A stretch of 11,997 nucleotides of DNA from Nitrososphaerales archaeon TH5895 (GTDB lineage: Archaea > Thermoproteota > Nitrososphaeria > Nitrososphaerales > Nitrososphaeraceae): NCBI GenBank assembly GCA_014523695.1, contig JAATVS010000418.1, positions 1 through 11,997 on the forward strand, given 5' to 3'. Within the stretch, counting starts at the first letter, position 1. Each line of letters starts with the position of its first letter. The position numbers and the translations under genes were made by a program. Shown one piece after another: positions 7,431 to 11,997 of this stretch. The notes beneath the pieces were generated by a model. The model saw only the letters and a list, made by a program, of their open reading frames with translations. It was not told the DNA's origin and ran no database searches.

Positions 7431-7460
7431 TCATCATAGTCGATTGCTTAGTTATATGAC

Positions 7461-7470
7461 TAAAATAAAG
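7461..7470 (+). promoter_or_regulatory. TATA-like element for the 59-residue gene
   Basis: TAAAATAAAG lies 31-40 bases before the ATG at 7501, suggesting a start of transcription at about 7490 and a leader of about ten bases. It is 30 bases downstream of the palindrome. Confidence 0.35.
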
Positions 7471-7500
7471 CTTAACTAGCTCCTAATTCAACTCTTCAGT

Positions 7501-7680
7501 ATGAATACTATAAATCTAGAACTTTCAAGAAAGGAGCTAGAGATTCTATACGCTTCTTTCAAGAGATATTTGGATCCTTCAACCGCTGTCCTTGTGCCTG
7601 AAGATGCAACATTAGATGAAATGAACGAACTCTCTGAGAAACTCAAAAGACAAATAAATAAAAATGACCAACAAGAGTGA
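7501..7680 (+). CDS. Small 59-residue charged helical protein, unknown function
   Basis: This short gene runs from the ATG at 7501 to the TGA at 7678-7680. The product is acidic/basic mixed and largely helical by composition. LSRKELEILYASFKRYLDP forms one amphipathic helix, a Pro-containing loop (LVPEDATLDEM) follows, and a second charged helix (NELSEKLKRQINKNDQQE) ends the protein, so a helical hairpin is likely. There are no Cys residues or membrane segment. A TATA-like element upstream supports expression. The minus-strand frame covering 7488-7691 is its shadow. I do not recognise the family; small two-helix proteins of this type are common in ammonia-oxidising archaea. Confidence 0.7.
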   Translation: MNTINLELSRKELEILYASFKRYLDPSTAVLVPEDATLDEMNELSEKLKRQINKNDQQE

Positions 7681-7761
7681 TATGTAAGCATGTATTCACC
7701 ATATTTATAACCTGATCATCACTCTGCCAACTCGCTCGCTTTTAATTTTATGGAATTGTTA

Positions 7762-9309
7762 CTAAAGTTGCGATGCTGCTCTTGCAACAACCTCTGACAG
7801 GGCAGGATGTATATGAACTGTCCTGCCAATATTCTCGATAGTTCCAGTATGACCTTCAGAATCAGTAGTTTTCATGGCTACTAATACCTCGTGTATGAGA
7901 ACAGAAGCATCAGTCCCGATGATATGACAACCTAGAATTCTTCTACTTTCCTTGTCGACCAGGAACTTTACGAAGCCTTCATGGTCTTCTATCGCAAGAC
8001 CCATTCCAGTATTGATGTATGGATAAATGGATTTTATGTAATCTATATTTTCCTTCTTTCCTTGCTGTTTCAAAAATTGCTCTGTTACACCAACCCCAGC
8101 TATCTGTGGATAAGTAAATATTGCGTGAGGCATAGCAGCATAGTCAACTGGAACCTTATCTTGTCCCTGAATCATGTTATGAATAACATACTGAGCTTCT
8201 AAATTCGCACTATGTTTAAACGGATATTTTCCAACTATGTCTCCAAGTGAATAAATACCTTGAACGTTCGTTTGTAAATATTCGTCTGTTAGGATATAAC
8301 CTCTATCATCCAATTTTACACCCGCCTTTCCTAGATCAAGTATGTCTGAATTCGGAATCCTACCGGCCGCCACCAGTAACTGATCCGACTCAATCCTTAT
8401 CGTATTTCCAGATGAATTATTCCTTGCTGTGATTGTATATACTATGGAGCTACTATTCCCAGTTATTTCCTTATTATGATTATAGGAGTCACTGCCCTTA
8501 CTATTGGACTTTGAAACCGACTCTGTGGAGTAGCCCAGATACACATTATATTTCTTGGCAAAAATTTCGGTTAATCTTTTTGAAATATCTTCATCCTCCG
8601 CAGAAATTAACCTGTTCCGAAGTTGTATAATGTTAATTTTTGTCCCAAGACTTCCAAAGAAATGAGCTAGCTCACAGCATATGTATCCTCCACCAATTAT
8701 GGTGAGGCTGTGTGGTTGTGTTTTTAGCCGTAAGGCCTGATCGCTGGTTATAAAACCAGATTCGTTTAGCCCTGCTATTCTGGGGACCCACGGTCTGGAG
8801 CCTGACGCGATTAGGAAATTGCGGGCAGTAATACGCTGGTTGTTCATACTATTACCATTGTTGTCGCGTCGTTTGTTACCTTTCTTAACTATGTTACTAC
8901 TAGTCAGGTCTGCATTGACTCCTTCGAGCAATAATTCTTTAAAGCCGACGAATTTGCATTGATTATAGAAGACCTTTGGGTTTTCTATCCTATCGTATGC
9001 TTTTTGAATTTCTTCAGATTCTGAATCAACAATACTATTTACACGACTTACTATCTTTTCGAAATCAATCAATATCTTTCCATTTATATTTATGCCAAAA
9101 GTCTTGCATTGCCTTATTAGTTCCATGACATCTGCACTATGAATTAATAATTTGGATGGAATACAACCTCTATTAAGACAAGTACCGCCCATCCTATTTT
9201 TTTCTATCAGAGCTACTCTGAGACCCCTTTGCGCAGCCGCGTTAGCGACGTCCATGCCAGAGCCCGATCCTATGACTATTAAATCGAAATTCTTCGAATC
9301 TTCAATCAT
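7762..9309 (-). CDS. FAD-dependent NAD(P)-disulfide oxidoreductase (dihydrolipoamide dehydrogenase / mycothione reductase-like)
   Basis: A 515-residue class I flavin disulfide reductase, which moves electrons between NAD(P)H and a thiol/disulfide substrate in the cytoplasm. Visible parts: the FAD fold IVIGSGSGMDVA at 11-22; the redox pair C44 and C49 in GGTCLNRGCIPSK; the NAD(P) fold IIGGGYICCELA at 204-215; the second FAD motif YSLGDI at 353-358; and the active-site HP/E of the partner subunit, H501 and E506 in HIHPALSEVVARAA. The acid that usually ends the second NAD-fold strand is replaced: the sequence is IIQLRNRL at 227-234, with Gln and two Arg, which hints at NADPH use. Asn/Lys-rich (138-158) and Ser/Asn-rich (262-288) insertions make it longer than the usual 460-480. 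The start is ATG at 9309, with a TATA-like element about 35 bases upstream. Automatic pipelines would probably call it lpdA, but no 2-oxoacid dehydrogenase genes are nearby, so the thiol substrate is open. Confidence 0.9.
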   Translation of the reverse strand: MIEDSKNFDLIVIGSGSGMDVANAAAQRGLRVALIEKNRMGGTCLNRGCIPSKLLIHSADVMELIRQCKTFGININGKILIDFEKIVSRVNSIVDSESEEIQKAYDRIENPKVFYNQCKFVGFKELLLEGVNADLTSSNIVKKGNKRRDNNGNSMNNQRITARNFLIASGSRPWVPRIAGLNESGFITSDQALRLKTQPHSLTIIGGGYICCELAHFFGSLGTKINIIQLRNRLISAEDEDISKRLTEIFAKKYNVYLGYSTESVSKSNSKGSDSYNHNKEITGNSSSIVYTITARNNSSGNTIRIESDQLLVAAGRIPNSDILDLGKAGVKLDDRGYILTDEYLQTNVQGIYSLGDIVGKYPFKHSANLEAQYVIHNMIQGQDKVPVDYAAMPHAIFTYPQIAGVGVTEQFLKQQGKKENIDYIKSIYPYINTGMGLAIEDHEGFVKFLVDKESRRILGCHIIGTDASVLIHEVLVAMKTTDSEGHTGTIENIGRTVHIHPALSEVVARAASQL

Positions 9310-9339
9310 TCAGATGAGGAGAAAATTACTTAAGAGAGA

Positions 9340-9349
9340 GATAAAAGGA
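9340..9349 (-). promoter_or_regulatory. TATA-like element for the disulfide oxidoreductase gene
   Basis: The minus-strand TCCTTTTATC, centred about 35 bases before the ATG at 9309, would give a leader of about nine bases. Confidence 0.35.
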
Positions 9350-9544
9350 TTGTTTGAATGCATTATCAGTTTATTACTATTATTAACTCCCAAGGCTTTC
9401 GAGGATTTTATTACATTACAAATCTTCGTGAGTTAGACAAATTCATGCTCTACTCGATTTGGTTGTTTCTAACTCCCCTCAGACGTTGGAGCATGTAAAC
9501 AGTGTGGGATAAATCTTCTTTATATCAGATCTTATTTTGAAAAA

Positions 9545-9932
9545 AAGCACGTGCGATCTAGCAAGAAAAGTCTCACAGGAATCTTCTCTTCTTCCTTCGC
9601 TTCGTCCACCAGAGTTACGAAGCACAGTCCTCGAGAAAAAATGGAAATGTGCAGCTGACGCAAGGATGGACTACTAAAAAAGAACAGTAAAAAAGTCGTA
9701 TAGGAGTTAGACCCAGAAGAGGTACTTGTTTTAGAAGAGAAAGAAAAGAAAATTGCAATATTCGGAGACGGTCGGAGGAAGGTCCATAGATATTCTGCAG
9801 TGTAATCATATTGGATGTGCTCTATCAGAAGAATCATTTGATCGTCATTGTCATGGATCTAGATTTTCCGCTAGTAGAGGAGAAGCAGTCAACGGTCCAG
9901 CCAATAACGAACACACGTATTGGAAACAATAA
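9545..9932 (+). pseudogene. Decayed 3' end of a Rieske [2Fe-2S] protein gene
   Basis: Two overlapping plus-strand frames together give a Rieske domain. In frame 2, after a TAG at 9701, 9704-9802 encodes KKIAIFGDGRRKVHRYSAV, the usual lead-in to box 1. A stop follows at 9803. In frame 3, 9801-9929 encodes CNHIGCALSEESF, then HCHGSRF and VNGPA, which are box 1, box 2 and the following loop. Restoring a lost TG in the run GCAGTGTAAT would join them. Box 2 is also damaged: the usual CPCHGS reads RHCHGS, so the first Cys that binds iron is gone. The spacing between the boxes is shorter than normal. Such Rieske domains often form the C-terminus of FAD-dependent oxidoreductases. Fragments at about 9545-9700 may be more of that gene (a DPSRVT-like ASSTRVTK), but that part is weak. 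A 101-codon minus-strand frame over the same bases is a shadow. Confidence 0.7.
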
Positions 9933-10026
9933 ATGTAAGAAAATTTTCAAGCAAATATTTTAGAAACACCACCAACGCCCAATGTAATTGATAACATTTT
10001 AAGAAAACTTACAAGTCCTTAAATAG

Positions 10027-10033
10027 TTTAAAT
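10027..10033 (+). promoter_or_regulatory. TATA box for the lysine-rich small gene
   Basis: TTTAAAT is centred 26 bases before the ATG at 10056, ideal for a leaderless message. A second TATA-like TTAAATAG lies just upstream at 10019-10026. Confidence 0.5.
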
Positions 10034-10055
10034 CGTAAATTAGTGTGTAAATAAG

Positions 10056-10247
10056 ATGTCTGTGAAATTAGGAAAGAATAGTTACAAGAATTTCGCAAGC
10101 GCGAAGGAAGCGGTAAAGAAAAACAAGGGCATATCAGATGAGAGAGCCTCGGCTTACGTTGCCTCAGTTGAGAGAGCGCAAGGGAAGGATCCTAGAACGG
10201 GAAAGATGACAAAAAAGAGAAAGACTAGTGTACAACTTAAAAAATGA
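10056..10247 (+). CDS. Small lysine-rich basic protein
   Basis: A 63-residue, strongly basic protein (14 Lys and 4 Arg). The first two thirds (SYKNFASAKEAVKKNKG, then SDERASAYVASVERAQGKDP) look like two short amphipathic helices joined by a KGISDE turn. The tail RTGKMTKKRKTSVQLKK is unstructured and positively charged. It has no Cys or membrane segment. The AYVASVERAQGKDPRTGK pattern is like small proteins of unknown function found in several archaea and bacteria, but I cannot name the family. The charge suggests nucleic-acid binding, which is inference only. A TATA box at leaderless distance and the ATG start support a real, separately expressed gene. Confidence 0.75.
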   Translation: MSVKLGKNSYKNFASAKEAVKKNKGISDERASAYVASVERAQGKDPRTGKMTKKRKTSVQLKK

Positions 10248-10538
10248 AATCGATGGCAAACGAACATGTTTTAGAAAACTACACAAATTTACGACATACA
10301 TTATCCATTAGCATCTGACCTAATCATAACGCCGTTGGTTGAACCATCTTTCTGTCCTTTTAGTTGTTTCTTTTGTGAGGCCTACTAATTGGTTTCTGCT
10401 TTTACGTTAGCCCTAATTGATCGTCAAGTAAGAGATTGTAAATTAGCGTGGTCCGATCGTATCATTGTCCCTCTTGTGTATCATATACTGCATCTTCAAC
10501 AGTAGACCTCGGGGGAGTTTTCAACGCGGCCGAGACGA
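10248..10538. other. Gene-poor gap, possible decayed minus-strand frame
   Basis: No intact gene. One minus-strand frame (about 10546 down to 10330) reads as protein-like blocks broken by stop codons: LKTPPRSTVEDAVYDTQEGQ, stop, YDRTTLIYNLLLDDQLGLT, stop. The blocks share one frame and have a helical regulator-like character, so an old gene disabled by stops is possible. I cannot name it. Confidence 0.25.
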
Positions 10539-10547
10539 TATATAAAA
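10539..10547 (+). promoter_or_regulatory. Strong TATA box without a following ORF
   Basis: TATATAAAA is one of the best TATA boxes in the window. It predicts a plus-strand start at about 10569. The first ATG after it is nearly 100 bases later and opens only a seven-codon frame, so the product may be a non-coding RNA. The motif is near-symmetrical and could also act on the minus strand. Confidence 0.5.
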
Positions 10548-10568
10548 CGATTTTTCAAACAAGTAAAC

Positions 10569-10645
10569 TTTCACGGCTTAGCTCAGCACAAGCGTGAAGA
10601 TAATCTGTCAGGTGTTGAACGAACTTAGTCACATTTGATAATTTT
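10569..10645 (+). ncRNA. Candidate small non-coding RNA
   Basis: The predicted start of transcription coincides with a stem: TTCACG-(G)-CTT at 10570-10579 pairs with AAG-CGTGAA at 10590-10598. This gives nine pairs with one bulged G and a ten-base loop. No open frame follows, and a T-rich run (about 10633-10645) could end the transcript after about 75 bases. No C/D box pair, tRNA T-arm or known riboswitch pattern was recognised. The 3' end is a guess. Confidence 0.35.
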
Positions 10646-10672
10646 AAATTGTATAAAGTACAAAAATGTCAT

Positions 10673-10798
10673 GTGAGAGGCAAATGTGATTCCTGCAGCA
10701 TGGAAGATGTAGAAATACAACCATACAAGTTAAAGAACAAGGAGTGGCGAAATGTTTGTAATCAATGTAAGCCAGCAGATGGAGCATACGGATACTAA
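10673..10798 (+). CDS. 41-residue zinc-ribbon-like protein
   Basis: The frame from GTG at 10673 to TAA at 10796-10798 encodes a tiny protein with two CxxC knuckles: CDSC at residues 5-8 and CNQC at 29-32, twenty residues apart. This is the typical layout of a four-Cys zinc ribbon. Between them, the strand-like VEIQPYKLKNKEWRNV fits the beta hairpin of such folds. AT-rich TATA-like elements (TTTTAAATT and TGTATAAAG, 10642-10657) lie 16-31 bases before the GTG. An in-frame TTG at 10649 would overlap the promoter and is unlikely. An ATG at 10666 is in another frame and stops after seven codons. Small zinc ribbons of this kind in archaea are thought to bind nucleic acids or partner proteins; the role here is unknown. 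An intact Cys pattern in so short a frame is unlikely by chance. Confidence 0.55.
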   Translation: MRGKCDSCSMEDVEIQPYKLKNKEWRNVCNQCKPADGAYGY

Positions 10799-10885
10799 AA
10801 TCCATTGACATTGTCTGAATTACAATCTCGATTGTTCTACGACAAAAGTTAAAACAGTAAAGCCGCGCTTACATCTTGACTAATA

Positions 10886-11095
10886 TTGACAACGGAATCG
10901 GCTATTTCGAAACATCTAGGAATTCCAGCAATTTGGGGCCATATTGGATCAGCCAGTGGAAGATTGTTTCACTTGAAGTTGACGGATAATGGTGCATACT
11001 GTAACAATTACCAGCAATTTCCTGCTGATAAGGTCGCCACAACCGTTAGATCGATGGAGTCGATCCTCTGGCCGATAGGCGTTGTTGTTGACTAA
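10886..11095 (+). CDS. Hypothetical 69-residue protein with TTG start
   Basis: The frame runs from TTG at 10886, the only normal start after a TGA at 10877, to TAA at 11093-11095. The protein has one Cys (in AYCNNYQQF) and no membrane segment. Its middle, IWGHIGSASGRLFHLKLTDNGAYC, looks like beta strands, and VATTVRSMESILWPIGVVV like a helix and strand. A weak TATA-like AGTTAAAACA lies about 33 bases upstream. I recognise no family. It ends just before a hairpin and T-tract shared with the convergent zinc-finger gene, which supports its being transcribed. It could also be the tail of a larger decayed gene. Confidence 0.4.
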   Translation: MTTESAISKHLGIPAIWGHIGSASGRLFHLKLTDNGAYCNNYQQFPADKVATTVRSMESILWPIGVVVD

Positions 11096-11101
11096 CATAT
11101 A

Positions 11102-11141
11102 CATTTTTTTGTCTCGCTAATCGGAGATTTGCTTAATCTCC
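11102..11141. terminator. T-tract and hairpin between convergent genes
   Basis: A run of T (about 11104-11110) is followed by GGAGATT-tgctt-AATCTCC (11123-11141), a perfect seven-pair hairpin. It sits between the plus-strand stop at 11095 and the minus-strand stop at 11146, so it can serve both genes. Confidence 0.5.
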
Positions 11142-11145
11142 TAAG

Positions 11146-11265
11146 TTAGGGGCCCTTCATTTCGTGTTCGAGTTTTTTGTGATTTTGCAATTCAGCCTCA
11201 CTTTTGAAGCCTTTTCCACAGACTATGCACTTGAATTTCTTTCGAGAAAAAAAATCAAACTGCAT
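11146..11265 (-). CDS. 39-residue single C2H2 zinc-finger protein
   Basis: A complete micro-gene from ATG at 11265 to TAA at 11146-11148. Residues 13-34 form a textbook C2H2 finger: C13-x2-C16-x12-H29-x4-H34. A Phe at the usual core position (GKGF) and a Leu in SEAELQNH match the hydrophobic core of the fold. The N-terminus (MQFDFFSRKKFK) is basic and aromatic. A TATA box (minus strand CTATAAATAG) is centred 25 bases before the ATG, so the message is leaderless. Single C2H2 micro-proteins are known in archaea and usually bind DNA or proteins; the target here is unknown. Motif, start and promoter together make this a firm gene despite its size. Confidence 0.8.
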   Translation of the reverse strand: MQFDFFSRKKFKCIVCGKGFKSEAELQNHKKLEHEMKGP

Positions 11266-11285
11266 GATATAATTTAGTAGTTATA

Positions 11286-11295
11286 CTATTTATAG
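11286..11295 (-). promoter_or_regulatory. TATA box for the C2H2 gene
   Basis: The minus-strand CTATAAATAG is a strong archaeal TATA box whose predicted start site falls on the A of the ATG at 11265. Confidence 0.6.
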
Positions 11296-11486
11296 ATGCA
11301 AGTAATTGCCCACTTTCTAATTTATACCATCCTTCAAATTTAAAATTCTCTCAACATTCAATCCCGCATAAAAGATAACCCTTGAATGCAGAGATCAATG
11401 TGGGTAGCCCAAAATTTGAACGAGTTTGTAACTGGCAACTCTAGTTATTTTAACAAGCTAGAATAGATAATATCCGACGTTGTCCT

Positions 11487-11501
11487 AATCGTCAGACGAT
11501 T
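11487..11501. repeat. 15-bp interrupted palindrome
   Basis: AATCGTC, one central base and GACGATT form a perfect odd palindrome. With a one-base centre it cannot fold as a simple RNA hairpin, so a protein-binding site is more likely than a terminator. It lies 63 bases past the stop of the PRC-like gene and about 220 bases upstream of the zinc-finger gene. Confidence 0.35.
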
Positions 11502-11563
11502 TGAATCCTGTAGAAGCTGGGCGCCTAAATTAATTTTCCAACAAATGCAGCGGGGCTCTTGTG

Positions 11564-11956
11564 TTAGTCTGCTTTCTTAATTACTCGTACGAAAGGTAAT
11601 TTATCTGAAAACTTTTTATCTGAACCTATGGCTTCGCTCCCATAACCCTGATCCTTAGTGAAGTAGTCAGTTTTGTCCGGTTTAGCCTTTTTTTCAAATT
11701 GCTTCGCTTCATCTTCCGTAATAGTAAGGTATACGTCGTGTCCATCCCAACCTTCCACTTTGTCTACCGGGATGTAATAGTATTTTCCACCTCTCTTCCC
11801 TTTTTTTATTACAATTTCATTCTTGCTCACAGCTTCTACTTCGCCAATTTCCTTACCCTTTCTTTTCCTTACATAAACAGATTGTTTAGTCAGATCCATT
11901 ACGCTTTTAGTAGATTGATTATCACGATCCAGCTTATTCTGTCCCATCCGGCTCAC
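11564..11956 (-). CDS. PRC-barrel-like (DUF2171-type) protein
   Basis: A 130-residue lysine-rich soluble protein. Residues about 26-85 resemble the DUF2171/PRC-barrel-like fold: SVYVRKRKGKEIGEVEAVSK, then NEIVIKKGKRGGKYYYIPVD and VEGWDGHDVYLTITEDEAKQF. The pattern is a G-x-x-I-G-x-V-x-x-V strand pair, an IP(V/L)D-x-V-E strand and a final strand followed by EDEA. Members often serve as small adaptors or are stress-associated; no precise role is known. The C-terminal 40 residues are charged and may be disordered. The start is either GTG at 11956 (130 residues) or ATG at 11947 (127 residues). TATA-like elements at about 11967-11983 fit either, and both would be nearly leaderless. The promoter region is cut only slightly by the right edge of the window. 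Confidence 0.75.
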   Translation of the reverse strand: MSRMGQNKLDRDNQSTKSVMDLTKQSVYVRKRKGKEIGEVEAVSKNEIVIKKGKRGGKYYYIPVDKVEGWDGHDVYLTITEDEAKQFEKKAKPDKTDYFTKDQGYGSEAIGSDKKFSDKLPFVRVIKKAD

Positions 11957-11997
11957 AAAACCGGTTAATTATAATAGTATTTAACGGTTTATCGAAA

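Larger units (their letters stand above)
7121..7500. other. Divergent intergenic region with palindrome
   Basis: It holds the promoters of two divergent small genes and a 24-bp palindrome. A 45-codon plus-strand frame starting at a GTG near 7231 encodes a hydrophobic peptide, but it lies only about ten bases after a TATA-like TTTAAATTAAAA and shows no motif, so I do not call it a gene. Confidence 0.4.
11266..11563. other. Intergenic region upstream of the zinc-finger gene
   Basis: It contains the zinc-finger promoter and a 15-bp interrupted palindrome at 11487-11501. A 26-codon plus-strand frame from ATG at 11386 (MQRSMWVAQNLNEFV start) has only a poorly spaced TATA-like element and is left uncalled. 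Confidence 0.3.

Noticed and set aside
7488..7691. 67-codon minus-strand Ser/Phe-rich frame
   Set aside because: It is the shadow of the 59-residue plus-strand gene.
9444..9495. CATGCTC ... GAGCATG inverted repeat with 38-base spacer
   Set aside because: Seven-base arms at this distance are expected by chance and nothing nearby supports a function.
9532..9837. 101-codon minus-strand frame rich in Ser and Phe
   Set aside because: It is antisense to the Rieske relic; its low-complexity Ser/Phe runs are the reverse of Lys/Glu/Arg codons.
10570..10620. TAGCTCAG inside the 10.6 kb hairpin, like a tRNA D-arm
   Set aside because: No acceptor stem, anticodon arm or TTCRA T-arm can be found around it.

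Overview
The window looks like a piece of an AT-rich genome of an ammonia-oxidising archaeon (Thaumarchaeota/Nitrososphaeria), most like the Nitrososphaera/Nitrosocosmicus group. This is inferred from four things: the NuoB sequence, the many very small lysine-rich or zinc-binding genes, promoters that are archaeal TATA boxes about 25 bases before the start codon with no Shine-Dalgarno sites (leaderless messages), and large spaces between genes. No rRNA, tRNA, insertion sequence or CRISPR array was seen.

Left part (1-1600): the start of a diacylglycerol-kinase-type lipid kinase runs off the left edge on the minus strand. After a gene-poor gap comes a four-helix membrane protein on the plus strand that has no ATG/GTG/TTG start where one is needed.

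DNA repair and respiration (1600-6400): a complete three-domain LigD (phosphoesterase, ligase, polymerase; non-homologous end joining) is on the minus strand. Upstream of it on the same strand is a solitary nuoB (complex I subunit). A divergent endonuclease IV gene (AP-site repair) is on the plus strand. LigD and endonuclease IV could serve the same end-cleaning and gap-sealing repair, but they are not in one operon.

Middle (6400-9310): two small unknown genes diverge from an intergenic region that holds a perfect 24-bp palindrome. They are followed by a minus-strand FAD/NAD(P) disulfide oxidoreductase of the dihydrolipoamide dehydrogenase / mycothione reductase family.

Right part (9310-11997): this is an accessory-looking stretch. 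It has the decayed 3' end of a Rieske iron-sulfur gene, a lysine-rich 63-residue protein, a strong orphan promoter followed by a hairpin (possible small RNA), a 41-residue CxxC/CxxC zinc protein, a 69-residue TTG-start reading frame, a 39-residue C2H2 zinc finger, and a PRC-barrel-like (DUF2171-type) protein at the right edge. Several of these are shorter than 60 codons and easily missed.

A theme across the window is that ordinary enzymes (lipid kinase, LigD, endonuclease IV, disulfide reductase) carry hydrophilic Ser/Asn/Lys-rich insertions between conserved motifs.
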